A stretch of 64,000 nucleotides of DNA from Acanthopleura granulata (lineage: Eukaryota; Mollusca; Polyplacophora; Chitonida; Chitonidae), in assembly GCA_016165875.1 (NCBI GenBank), contig JABBOT010000005.1, positions 24,825,368 to 24,889,367 on the forward strand. The letters are read 5' to 3'. The notes under the pieces are model-generated. The model did not search any database, was not told where the DNA came from, and was given only the letters and a program-made list of their open reading frames with translations. This document shows, piece after piece, positions 1 through 11,509 of this stretch. The position numbers and the translations under genes are program-made. The number at the start of each line of letters is the position of its first letter. Position 1 is the stretch's first letter.

Positions 1-879
1 ATGTTTAATAAATTAATTCACCCTTGTCTTAGTTTTTATTCCTGGTTAGAAATCCGCTCCTCGTCAAGTCGTGGGTGATAAATCAGCTTATTACCATTAA
101 CTTGACAGATCGCTGACAAGATGCAAACACTTGTGAAGTTGTTTAGCATAAATGTATAAAGTCAAACAGGCGATGCGTAGGAGGTAAGACATTACATACC
201 ATTTAATGAAAGTTGCTGGTCCAATCTCTCCGCACACATCTGCTCTCTAAAGTTCACGATGGAAAAAGTGTATACACGGGTGGAAGGTAGAGGCAGATAA
301 GCGCTAATGAACTATCGCGTGTCTCCTAGTGGCATGGAGCTTACCAACAACAACACCCTCCCGTTACAAGTCTGAACAACTAAATAGCATTTATCGCAAT
401 CGCTGAAAACGCACTAAGTCATTGACATTTAGTGAAATCATTTACTGAATGTCAGACAACACTCATGAAAATGTCAGCATCGTCGGTAAAATCGTCTTAA
501 AACAGCAACATATTGCCAATGTATTGCCACGACAAGTTTGAAATGTAAAATTGCAGCAGCAAGCGTGTAGCATTGTAAGGCGGTTATTTATTACTCGTTC
601 TGTTCATTAACGCTGTAGATTTTGTAAATATTATTAGTTATACCTCTGAGATACATTTTCGATTTCAAAGTTCTTTTAAATGTATTCAACACAGTTACAA
701 TAGCTAAACAATCACTTAACGAAGACGGAAGGGAAAGCCAGTGTTACAGAATATAGGTTAGCTAATACACTAGATGTATAGCTATTAAAGGATTCTTCAT
801 GTGCAGGCTGTCACGGGTCCTTGTCAGAAACCATACATGATAAGTACAAATGATTGTTGTTTAAAGTTTTTGCTCCAGA

Positions 880-1190
880 ATGTGTCACTTGCAGGCTACC
901 TGGAGGAAACCAGAGTGCCAGGAACAAACCGCCGACCTTTGGCAAGTTGTATGAGGGAGAATTTTGCTGCGTGTCACTCTGGCTGGAAGGCAAATGGTCT
1001 CTTTCCAAGTTCATGTAAAGCTTACACAAGAAAGCACCATCGAGCTACTACTGCCGCCAGTTCACCCACAAAGAAGGGCAAAGGACTCCTGAAAATTCCC
1101 TGCCCCGCATTTAGTATACTGAACCCACGTCTCTTGTAAAAGTGCTAATCTGACCGGAGGGCAAGCACCTATAAACCACTCGGCCACCAT
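880..1190 (-). mobile_element. tRNA-headed SINE, family 2 (old copy)
   Basis: Read on the minus strand, the element begins near 1190 with a tRNA-like promoter: box A-like TGGCCGAGTGGTTTA, followed about 60 bases on by box B-like GTGGGTTCAGTA. The body runs down to about 880 and contains GGTCGGCGGTTTGTTCC and CACTCTGGTTTCCTCC. These two blocks recur in reverse at 16.6, 36.2 and 58.5 kb, which defines the family. The head suggests a Ser/Leu-type tRNA ancestor, but this is inference. The boundaries are approximate and the copy is diverged. Open frames crossing it are accidental. Confidence 0.55.
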
Positions 1191-1199
1191 AAACCACCC

Positions 1200-3700
1200 C
1201 ACTGGGGTATCGGGTGGAATTCTAGTTTTCCTGGCCGTCACATTCCATCAGGCCTCCGATAGATTATGATGGAGCCGAATTTAATATAGCTAGTCCGTGT
1301 AAATCCGATTGGCGCGCCGCAGGAGACTGTGTTACAGATAACACCATTAGCTAGATCATTAGTCCTCTCGCCACAACGAGGCTTAACGAGATAATCCATC
1401 TGTCAAGGGTATTGCCAATATTGTGTCAAGATATTAGCATGTAGACTCAAACGGAAAAACATCATTCTATCCTTTTTTAGATCTGCATGTATTTACATCG
1501 GAACCAGAGACACTTGGAGTTTTTTTTTTTTGCCAGGTATATATCATGACTCAATCTGTCACCTTAGAATCCGTGCTCACATAGAACACCTCCATGTGTA
1601 TCCATGCAGGGCTGTGTTGTTGTTTGGTTGTTAAAACTGTTGGTTATGACCTATATCAAAACCCTCAGCTCTGACATTCGTAGATCACTGAGCTGAAGCA
1701 TTATTTTGGGTTTTATTTTCATCCTCAATAATGTATCTCTTCAATTTGTGTCTGGAAAGATGTTGGCAATCACTCCCTGCCATTGCACAGTCAACAATAA
1801 AACTGCACAGTGTTGCATTATATGCCTTTAAAACCTATCTGACAACCCGTGGAGAACCGAGCCCTAGGTGGGACAGCTGGTGTTTGTTCTTTGGAGATAG
1901 AAGACATAAATATGCCGTAGGCTGTGAGGAACTGCGCGCCATCTGATTGCCCTTTTTGTTTCAATCTGTCCGCCCATGTGTTTTCGAGAAGTTCGCGCGT
2001 GGTCTAATGTGCGCAGATAAAAGCATCGGAGGTGGACGTCTCAACTACTGACCTTTCGGAGCACTGTCCAGGAATCCCGCACAGCGAATAGCCCGGATGT
2101 TACTAGTGCCTACACATGAACGCGGAGTATACACCCTGCTATGTAAATCAAGGACTACCGACAGAAATCTTCATTATATCTGAATTTATGTGATATGTAA
2201 CTTAGCAATATACTTAATAATTAACTTCCTCTTGTTGTCTCTTCACGTTCCGTACTTGTGGGATCGGCTTTGTAATCCTACATCAACCGGGATTCTGCTG
2301 GTTGATTAACCATCCCCTAGGCCTGGTCCTTTACATTGTTTTCATGGTATGGTGTACAACACAGCATTTTGAGAAAACCTCGATCACTGACGTCTAGTAT
2401 ATTGCGTTTAACAGCACTGCAAATTTTTTATCGAGTTCTGCTTAAACCATGGCGATAGAGTGCTTGTAAATTGTTACTTCTGAAACACTTACATGAACAC
2501 TTAGTATAAAACTTTAACTGGGGTTAACGGACAAGAGGCCGGTTTTCAACGGTAACGTGTAGCTATTTGCCAACTATCACACTGTCGCCGCTGCTCTGGT
2601 TTTACTCTGTGTGCTATATAGTTTTTTTATATCCATATTAAACCCGACATTTATAGTCATGTTATAGATTTGTTGGGTTCAGGTTGGGGCGCCTTTCTCA
2701 AGAATATTTCACTGATACAAAAATTACTAACGAACAAGGCATCAGCCCTGACTAAACCTCCTGGGGTATAACCTCCAGTTCTTCATACTGGTTCCCGAGT
2801 CTGGGTGCCGCAGATGCGACATTCTGGGTAAATGTGAGGCCCGAGAACAAAAGCCATCTATTTTCTGGAACCTGGCACAACTGTTGGTGAGTGTATATAT
2901 TTTTGTGTCCTCTGTGGCCAGTTTCTTTACACAGTAATTAGGAACAAAAACGTTGTTGTTGTGTAGCCTATGTTCACACAAAAACGGATGAATATTTTTT
3001 CCGCTTCGCCAACGCCGCCTACATCAAGATGGTAAAAAAAGAAAAGCGGATTATTCTAGGCCCTAGTTTTATTTCACAGGCGGTGTTGTTAAGAGACGTG
3101 GTTAGCAAACAGCTGAAGTTTCTTAAGCTGACATTCAGCGATTGTCCGTTCACCATTTACCCGTTACAGAGCATATTAAACGAAGACGTCTTTAAAGTTT
3201 TAAACGATTTCCTCCCGATGGGCTTCATGTACAACCGATAAACACGATGTGTTCTCGCACAACGGTTTTTATCACATCGCCAATGATGGCTAATTATTGT
3301 TTTACTTCAGTCCTGAAGTTTAGTCACATGTCTTAGTCGGTGGTCGCCTTCACGAAAATTGGTGTAAACACGTAATTATTAAATCGATGTAGTTGGAACT
3401 CACAGTTCATGCAAACATGCGGTATGTACAATACTATCTCTATACCGATCCAGGTCTGTGGATTTGTCCAGAGTCACCCTGCAGCCTTGTGATGTAATTG
3501 TAAGAGATCCACCAGGCGGCTTACTGAAGCATCACTCCCACGACCAAACTAGAACCTAGCGGTCACCAAGGCATGCTACATTTTTCTTTCCAAGCACGTG
3601 CAAGTGAAATATGACAAAACATGATATGATATGAATCTTGCGTAAGTTATTGAAATTATTGAAATTAAGTCCTATGTTGACGTCCGCAATGCCCCCAAAG
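1200..3700. other. No supported gene; ordinary AT-rich non-coding DNA
   Basis: Only short open frames of up to about 80 codons occur here, with no recognisable protein motif. A 30-base relic of SINE family 1 (CTCAAGAATATTTCACTGATAC) lies at about 2692-2722. The frame at 3029-3241 starts after GATGGTAAAAAAAG but resembles no family I know. Confidence 0.5.
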
Positions 3701-3717
3701 CGAATTTCACCACGCGC

Positions 3718-3791
3718 ACCTTCCCAGGTACAGCCGGAGAGGAAGCCAGCATGAGATGGGCTTGAACTCACAGCGACCGCATTGGTGAGAT
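3718..3791 (-). mobile_element. SINE family 1, internal fragment
   Basis: The fragment carries CTTCCCAGGTACAGCCGGAG, AGGAAGCCAGCATGAGATGG and AACTCACAGCGACCGCATTG in that order. These match the middle and box B region of the full copies at 4.65 and 15.99 kb in reverse orientation. The 3' tail and the tRNA head are both missing. Confidence 0.7.
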
Positions 3792-3799
3792 TCAGCATG

Positions 3800-4645
3800 T
3801 AGGCATACTGCTTAATGTAACACAACAGAGGACGTTGGTGTATCTATGTGAAAAGCACTCATCACCTCGATGAAAAGTCTTGGTGAATATCGAGCCTAGT
3901 TATAGAGGAAACAATGTGTGACTTCAAGGACATAAAAATCAACATGTAGACATTTCATGTGGCTTCCAGTGGTACAAGTATTAAATGTCTCATCTGACAG
4001 TCCAATCTCTGAATCGCTGTGGTCAAGGTTACCTCGGTTCTGACCACTACAGCTTGACATCATTAAGGTCGCGAACTCAAATCCTGCTAGTGCAAGGCCA
4101 TGTATCACGAGATTAATCGTTCACGCGGTTGTCAGCCACCAATGTTCCCCGCGCATAAATTTAGCTCACGTCCTGCAAGGTAAATAATCTGTAGCATGCA
4201 GACCTGAAACATTTATCAAAACACATAAATAAATACAGCAACCAACACCCTACACTTCAAAAATGACCACAGTTTCTTGTAGAAAACTTAAGCAAAATAG
4301 AGTAAAGTATTCAACATTTCAAAATTGGTTATAATGTTTGCGTAATGTTCTGTCACAAAACCTTACCGTCCAGTATCTCTATGTCTTACGGTTTCCAACG
4401 GGATAAGTTAAACGCTAATGTGACGAGACGTAAACATTGTACACCACGCCGCAAAATGCCGCATCAATTAAGTAAAACTGATAGTAATCTTTTCATGAAA
4501 GAAATGTCGGTGCAGAAATTCCTGTGGCGCTGGAATTAAAGCACAATTATGACACCAAACAGACAAAAAAAGGTATTTCAGAATTATTATTTCGCTTATA
4601 ACTTAAGCGCATGTAATCGTCTGAGCATGCTTTTAATTTGATTCC
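3800..4645. other. No supported gene
   Basis: Unique-looking AT-rich sequence. The longest frame is 70 codons and has no recognisable motif. I see no repeat shared with the rest of the window. Confidence 0.45.
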
Positions 4646-4650
4646 GGGTT

Positions 4651-4898
4651 GATTTATTTATTTGTTTGATTGGGGTTTTACGCCGTACTCAAGAATATTT
4701 CACATATACGACGGCGGCCAGCATTTTGGTGGGAGGAAACCGGGCAGAGCCCGTGGGAAAGCTACGACCATCCGCAAAGTTGCTGGGTGACCTTCCCAGG
4801 TGCGGCCGGAGTGGAACTCTCAGCGACCACATTAGTGGGAGGCTTCTGGGTCATTGCGCTGCGCTAGCTGGCTAACCGACTGAGTCACGGAGGCCCCC
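4651..4898 (-). mobile_element. SINE family 1, near-full-length
   Basis: On the plus strand it starts with the reversed tail TTTATTTATTTGTTTGATTG, then GGGGTTTTACGCCGTACTC and AAGAATATTTCAC, then GGTGGGAGGAAACCGGGCAG, and ends in the tRNA-like head. Read on the minus strand, the head is GGGGGCCTCCGTGACTCAGT followed by CGGTTAGC (box A region); the box B region is degraded to GAGAGTTCCACTCC. About 248 bp long. It is non-autonomous and would be moved by a partner LINE that is not in this window. The two 60-70 codon frames inside it are by-products. Confidence 0.85.
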
Positions 4899-4960
4899 GA
4901 CTCCGGGTTAATCTATACCGTGTCATTACAAGAGTTATGGTGGAAAATTTATCTCAAGAT

Positions 4961-5102
4961 ACAGATAGTGTATGCCATGGGATTGTCTTTGAAAAATTGT
5001 GAGAGGAGAAGTGTTGTTCAACGAGTGCGGAGCAGGAGTTCAACATCATTTGTCGAGAACTCACAATTTCTCATAGACAATCCCACGACATGTACTATAT
5101 GT
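4961..5102. mobile_element. Foldback or hairpin element, MITE-like
   Basis: The 142-bp segment folds almost completely on itself. Left arm GGGATTGTCTTTGAAAAATT followed by GTGAG (4979-5003) pairs with right arm CTCACAATTTCTCATAGACA followed by ATCCC. The pairing continues outward (ATAGTGTATGCC against a mismatched GACATGTACTAT) and, less well, inward. I found no clear target-site duplication. It could be a MITE, a decayed small-RNA hairpin locus or a chance foldback; arms of about 65 bases at roughly 75-80% make chance unlikely. Confidence 0.6.
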
Positions 5103-5286
5103 TTTGTAATACCGAAAGAAACCTCAAGAAAAAGGAAACGATATGACCTGCTCTGTTGAAGCCCTAAATTGCTGGACTTCTTCGCCCTTCCTATAGGTGA
5201 GAAAGCCTGTTTACTTTCTAAGCAAGTGGACATGGGAGTGCGGACAAAGGGAGACAAACTTGCACAGTAAGCTGACGAGGTCGTTG

Positions 5287-5750
5287 GCTATAAGCCAAAT
5301 CCGCATTGAAACCGTCTCGCGAGATTAACGCTGTTTTGGCGAGGCATGGGTGGGTGCTCTTGCAAACTAACGTAAACTAACGCTTAAAAGACGTGATTTC
5401 CGGTAATTGCTATACCTTAGAATGTTTTTATTGTTGTTGTTAGGCTCGACAACAATAATCCGATGCCGGGCATTTTGGTTTAACTTAAGGTCAAAGAGCA
5501 ATCGCTCTTGACCTATGGTGGAAACTCTATTCACCTATGATTTGTGTGAACAAAGTCCAACGAAGAAAAATAACGAAGAAAAATTGACGGAAAAGGGGTC
5601 TCCGAATTGTGTCTGTCAGATGTGTATTCTCTAGCGACTACCGGAAATCACGTCTTTTTAGCGTTGTTTTGCGAGAGCACCCAACCCATGTCCCGCCCAA
5701 ACAGCGTTAATCTGGCGAGACCGCTCCAATGCCGATTCGGCTTATTGTCG
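5287..5750. repeat. Long inverted repeat, arms about 115 bp, with central hairpin
   Basis: Left arm 5287-5408 and right arm 5638-5750 are diverged reverse complements. Shared blocks, written on the right arm, include ACCGGAAATCACGTCTTTTT, AGAGCACCCAACCCATG and AACAGCGTTAATCTGGCGAG. The spacer of about 230 bp holds a small hairpin, AGGTCAAAGAGC / GCTCTTGACCT, at 5488-5514 close to the centre of symmetry. No coding capacity is seen in the spacer. It may be a foldback transposon or two opposed copies of a dispersed repeat. Confidence 0.7.
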
Positions 5751-5769
5751 CGTGATCGATGTACATTGC

Positions 5770-7740
5770 CTCCAGACCGTTGTACATTATATTTTGCGGA
5801 ATATCATGTACCCGTGTGTTGGCCAATGGAAACCACGTATTACTTTGTGAGGTATAATAATTGGTGTTGTATCCTTGAACAATCCACACGACGCGGGGAT
5901 TTACCACTAAAATTCCTGCCACTAACATAACCTAATCTACTCGGGCATTCTGGTTAAAGTGGCTGTATAGTGTGTCTTCCCAGACTGAGATAGGGTAATA
6001 AGACGGCCATCTAAATCATCATTTGTCACCGAATGGTTGTCGCGGTGAATTGCGCCCTGTCACAACCTTCAGCGGCAGTTGTTGGATATGGTTTATATAT
6101 CATCGCGTGCACAATGGCTTGGGAGCTGTGACCTCGTCTAGTGCCACATGAGAGGGCTCCTTACATGACAAGTACTATCGGGCGCTTCACGCTCCGACGT
6201 GATACCATACTTCTTCGTCGGAAATTAAAAACCAAAAATAGCATTTGTTGTTTCTCGGACGATTGTTAAATCTAGGCGATAAATGCCAGCTTTGGAGAAG
6301 ATGAGACTTACAAACCGAGGCGAGGAATCGCCGTGTCACGCTCTCCAGGCCTTCGTGTCCACAAATTTCTCTTTGATTTGATTTTATTTTAATCCTGGAA
6401 GATGCTCAAGTGCTCAATCACAGGACAGATAACAATCAGTGAAAGAAGGCAGTCTGAATTTAAGACTACATTTAAAGATGACAGGTATGAAAGTTTGCAA
6501 ATGTAAGATATTACATTGAAAGCTAAAACTCGGATAACACAGAATATTAGCATTAAACCAGAATGTTATACACTTTTAGACAAATTCGCGTTTTTACAAC
6601 ACTGACTCCGGTATGTCTACAAGGGTTTTACCAGTACAGTAGCCTTAGTAGTAAAACACCTGTAAGGGTAGAAACGCGTGATTTAAATATGGAGTGCACA
6701 CATCCGTTCACATCATGATATTACTGCCGTTATCACCTATATTTCAGAGTGAAAACACCTGACAGCTTGTTGTCAGGTCTTTTACCCGTAATTTTGAGAA
6801 AATTTTATAACAATATATGTTAATAATTGTATCACAGGAAATATTACAAATGTATTAAATATTAAGACTGAGACAGGGACAGATTAGAGACACACTGAAA
6901 GCGAAAAGGATCGAGCTGTTAGAGTAATACTTTTCTCAGTTGTTCTTTAAAAGGGTTTGTACCAAAACTATCCACTTTAGCTTTATCCGGATGGGCTAGT
7001 ACATAAATGCGTTTTGTTCTGTTAAATCTGGAATGTCAAATTATCCTGAATTAAGGTGACAAGTAAAACACTGGAAATTGCTTTATCAGTTTAGGAGTTA
7101 AATTCAAATTCATGGGAAAACGTTCGATTTCATGAGAGAGAGGCTATTCATCTTTATTTGAATCGGATGATGTAAAAGACTGATAGAAATATCTGTATGT
7201 TTCAGGTTTGCCCGGGGCGAAATTAGCTCAGTTCATAAGTTGCAATTCGCACGCACACTTGCGCGAATGTGGCATTTCCCATGTTTCAAACGATATCTTC
7301 ATCATCAACAATAACTTCACCTTCTAATGAACACAAAAGCATGAAGTTACACGATGTCTTGCCAAAAGTCTTGATCGATATGACTGCATAACATTATATA
7401 CACATTTGTTTAGATCCATCACAAACTGCGACCTTACAGATGATGCAGCACACACGTTCTAACACGTCCTTGTATCATCTTCTGGTCAAAGTACCGGAGA
7501 AAGACAATGGTCAAAAGTAAAACTGACCAACGAAACCTAAAATCCGAAAGATAAGCTGAATGTGAATGATGAAGGCTATTCTTAATTAGTTACAAAATTT
7601 CTTAGTAGAAATTTATCTTTTTCTCTCTAGTGCGAAAAGAAATGCCATTATAAATAAATTCTTTTCCGGTATTTTCGTAATTGTGGACGTTTATCTGAGT
7701 TTTGGGGAAACGAAAAAAAGTCATTAATCACCAATCAGAA
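5770..7740. other. No supported gene
   Basis: Unique-looking, mostly AT-rich DNA. A short perfect hairpin, ACCTGACA / TGTCAGGT with a 6-base loop, lies at 6757-6778. There are very few open frames in 5950-7740. Confidence 0.5.
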
Positions 7741-7751
7741 TGACTACGCAT

Positions 7752-7972
7752 GGGGCCTATTCCACAAAACCATTTCTAACATAAGTCAAAATTTCAAATG
7801 CGATTTTAGGGCTTATTCTTGGGCTCTATCTATTGACATTTTGACCACTTCATCCATATTATCATCAGACATTTGTGTCAAAATTTCAACTTCCAATGCC
7901 AAAAAGTACAGTGACGATGTTTTAAATTTTTAAATCTTAAGTCAGAAATAGGCTCTGTAGAATCGGTCCCTG
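7752..7972. mobile_element. MITE-like element with diverged terminal inverted repeats
   Basis: The left end GGGGCCTATTCCACAAAACC continues into ATTTCTAACATAAGTC. The reverse complement of the right end reads GGGACCGATTCTACAGAGCC, then TATTTCTGACTTAAG. That is 15 of 20 at the tip, with similarity for about 50 bp. The interior is AT-rich with no reading frame. A single-ended relic with TGGCCTATTCCAAAAAACC is at about 8350, and a related interior (TTTTAGGGCTTG) is at about 57890. The superfamily is not determined because no target duplication is clear. Confidence 0.6.
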
Positions 7973-7979
7973 TAGTCCA

Positions 7980-10900
7980 CAACGAAAACCAAATTTACAA
8001 GCTCTACTCCACTCTCCCACCTCTGCCCGATCTCCCGGACGTGTTCTTCTCCCTAGCCGTTCTCCTTGCCCCTATATATTCTATCTAACATTTCAGCCTA
8101 AATACTTCATCAGGTCACCAGCCAGGCCTGCCTTCGACCCAGACCATTTGGATCAGCATACCACATATCACTGGTTCCCACCACAGTCAATAGAAGAAGA
8201 ACAGCAATTCGTAACTGATGATCAAAATAACATAATACGGAAGACCACTTCCTACATGAAGTAAAACCACATGTGCAGTGTGAAAGGTGACAAATGGTCA
8301 TCTATATTGTTATCATAGTTAACAAACAATAACATGAAGATAGACCGTGTGGCCTATTCCAAAAAACCAACAATGTGTCTATAGGGTGGATTTTCCAGGT
8401 CCCAGCATATGTGAGACAAAATAATGTCGTATGGGATGAATATTTCATTTATCACTTTTCAGGTTCTGAGGGCTAAAATGGTATTAAGAGCTTTATGCCT
8501 TCAGATATTTCACAAAAAGTCACGAGTAACCGATTATACTGAGGAAATCAAGACGTGAAACAATATCATTTGTACAGATTGAAATCACAGAACTGCTTAC
8601 GCGACTCATTTGACCAAGTCACCATGTGTGTGTAGACCAGAAGACACACTAGATTTAATACATATCTTAGCTGAAGCACACATTTCAGACTTTACATTCA
8701 TTAGAAGAATTTTTGTACTTAATAAAAGAATCAGTAAGCTCACAGAATGAGTAAGCTCACAGGTATATGAAATAGATGGATATTCGTGTAAGGAATTTAT
8801 GTCAGATAAATGACACTGAACCAAATCCTTTTTGTAAGATCAGTTTAAAGGTCTCTTTGAAATTACCTTCAAACGTTTTGCAGGAAAATTTCCTTGGAAA
8901 CCATAATTAACCATTTGATGACATGTAAATTTTCAGCTAGTAAAACTACAAATATTTATCAAGAATACAGCTGAAACATGGTTTACAGGAAGTTAAACAA
9001 TGTTAGCCATTTGAACTGAATTTAATGAGCTAAGATGCTGAAGGTAACAAAAAAATGGAAAAATGGAATATAACCCCACCATTGAAAATAATTTCATTTC
9101 TACGGATTTCTCACAAAGAAAAGAATCTAGTTTTATGAGCACAGTTTGGGATTTCCCGTGTAAACACCGAAAGTCTATGATTTCAATCGTCATTTTCGTA
9201 CCAGATTTAATCATGTTCTCGCCGCGATATGGCCGCGAAACTGTCAACATGGCAGTAAGCCGTAATCATTCATGTTGTAGCGAGTTACGCCTTGGTAGGC
9301 ACTACTTTTAAAGCGTAGATTTTTCTATTGTCCAAGCGGGTATATTAATTATAAGTCATCCAGAGAGCATCTGTTAAAGTTCACTTTCTTAGATCACACG
9401 TTTCATCCAGCTGGATGTTTAACAATTGTAGATATGGTGTATACATCACACTGCACATGTATTCCCCCTCTGAATAACACTCATGTCAAATATTCATGAA
9501 CAAAGTTTTACGGGCCCTTTCACCATGAACGGTTTAGTGGAGTATACTTAGTAATGGATTATAGTTTGTCTGTCTTCGTCTTAGTTATGTCCCTATGCTG
9601 AGCTGTCTGTGCTTCGCCGGTAACAATAAAGTAAAAGAAAATTTTTATACGAGTTTGATACTGGTACATTGCTCGATGAAAGAAGACAAAGTTAGACACT
9701 TTGACGAAGCCCACTTTACTTTTGTAAACAAGAAAGGTCATGTCTGTTTCTTCACAATTATTGTGTCTGTACAGGTGGCGTTACTTCTCTGTACAGCTCA
9801 CGCGGAGGTCGGGTCGGCGGTCTTCCCACAGATACCATTAATCACAACATTCGAAGTGACTCGGCCTCGTTCTAAGTACAAAATTTGGTTACGCCATTAG
9901 TGTATAAGAGTGTTATCGCGGGCTGTTGTTTACGTCTTTACCTCACGGCCCACAAATGCGCATCGGGGTTTGTTGGGGGGGATGGGTGAACTCGCTAGCT
10001 CTCGGCAGGGGATTCGGCATGGACATAGTAAGTGATCAGAATCAGCTAAGCACACAAAAGGCCGGGACTTGAGCTAAAATACTAGAATAGGTCTAGAATT
10101 AAAACATTTGTTAAGACGTCTGAAAACAAACGGAAAGGTCGTTAAAGGATGTCAATGGTAGCAGGAAGAAGACTTGTGTCATTTCTTCTTGATACGAGAG
10201 AGTGATCTTGTATAAATCTATTACAACGAAGCATTAAGGACACAGCTCAAGCCTCTACCCCGTAAAGAAAGACATAGGGACTTCCGACACTTGGATTCTA
10301 ACACAAGCAGTGGAAAGGGCAAGCTTAAGTACATTGACCTTCCCCGCGTTTCTATAACACAAGCATGTATAGAGTGTCCTATCGTGTATGGAACATGTTC
10401 TGTAAGTATGTGCGGGAACTTTACATAATGACATGGTACACAGCATAGTTTTAGTCTTCATTCTCCACAGAGTCCACAGAATACAAATATAACACCATAA
10501 GGTGCCTATACATGTCCACGCACCAATGTAGAAAGGGTAGCCTTCGCAATCGATAAATACAGCAAGTTGTTCATGTAAACCCTCGTGCCATAATTAACAG
10601 TTATGCTATACCAACACTAGCCCATCACCACCCCTCCTCCGCCTCCCCCCCCCGGTCCGTCCCTCGTCGTTATGATGGTGGCGGCGAGAATTGTGTGCCC
10701 CTGTAGTACCAATACCATGGGGACTTTAGACGAATGTTAATAATGGAGTATAGCTTCTCGCCAGTTTAGACAACGTAAATCCAGGATTATCTCTGCGCAC
10801 ACTCCCCGAACACGACTAAATACTTTTGGCTGGAATCTCAGTTGTACAGTAACTCAGAAGCTCGCCAATTACACTACCTTCGTTTTCGTCAATTACACTA

Positions 10901-11040
10901 CCATATACATAGTAGGCAAATACCTTGTTTGGTGCACGCATGAGTTACGATTCCATTATCACGAAATGTGTATACCTGGTCAATACACAACTGATCAGTA
11001 TTGAAATAGCCAACCTCGGGATATCACACTGATACCATCG
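7980..11040. other. No supported gene
   Basis: Open frames of 60-101 codons (the longest at 9595-9900) have no recognisable motif and often overlap on opposite strands, as expected by chance. A C-rich run sits at 10620-10665. A local direct repeat, CAATTACACTACC, occurs twice near 10865-10905. Confidence 0.5.
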
Positions 11041-11045
11041 TTTCT

Positions 11046-11200
11046 AAAACACGAGGAACCACAGTTCACAAATACTGCGTCTAAGTGTAATACTGTATGA
11101 ATAAGTAAATCTCTTTAATCGTCGAAGACCGTTGGATCCTATGCAATATTGTAGGTGCATGGTACATCACTACTGTCGATAAACGATCGATCACGATATT
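11046..11200 (+). repeat. Dispersed repeat family A, copy 1
   Basis: This copy shares its first half (AACACGAGGAACCACAG ... AGTAAATCTCTTTAATCGTC) with 11414-11500. It shares its second half (TTGGATCCTATGCAATATTG followed by TAGGTGCATG, and ATCACGAT) with 14091-14160. The class of element is unknown and no coding sequence is seen. Confidence 0.55.
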
Positions 11201-11413
11201 ACACAGACTTAACATTGGCATACGCACTAGTACCATTCCGTAGCTTAACTGGCACAACTCAAGTGGAAGGCTGCGAAACTGGACAGGAAAACTGAGATTT
11301 TTCACTTTGCACAGTGCGGATGATTTTACGTATTACTGGTAAAAGAACGTACAAAGTTTTCAGCCAGGGCTTCCGCCGATATATCCAAAAAAACACAAAG
11401 AGCCCATCTCCTT

Positions 11414-11500
11414 ATAAAACATGAGGAAGTACAGTACACAAAACTTGCTTCTAGGCGTAATCCTGTATGTGCAAGTAAATCATTTTAGTCGTCGAAAAGT
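11414..11500 (+). repeat. Dispersed repeat family A, copy 2 (first half)
   Basis: AACATGAGGAAGTACAGTAC through AGTCGTCGAAAAG parallels the first half of copy 1, in the same orientation and 368 bp downstream. A local duplication or two independent insertions would both fit. Confidence 0.55.
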
Positions 11501-11509
11501 ACTGCTGTT

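Noticed and set aside
1117..1190. Possible functional tRNA gene
   Set aside because: Box A and box B-like motifs are present, but the stems do not form a proper cloverleaf by eye and the sequence continues into a SINE body.
4666..4875. Overlapping 65-69 codon frames
   Set aside because: They lie inside a SINE copy; the same artefact occurs at 16283-16507, 36519-36704, 45202-45490 and 52618-52845.
6757..6778. Hairpin followed by a T-run, like a bacterial terminator
   Set aside because: The window is eukaryotic in character; the stem is only 8 bp and no gene precedes it.
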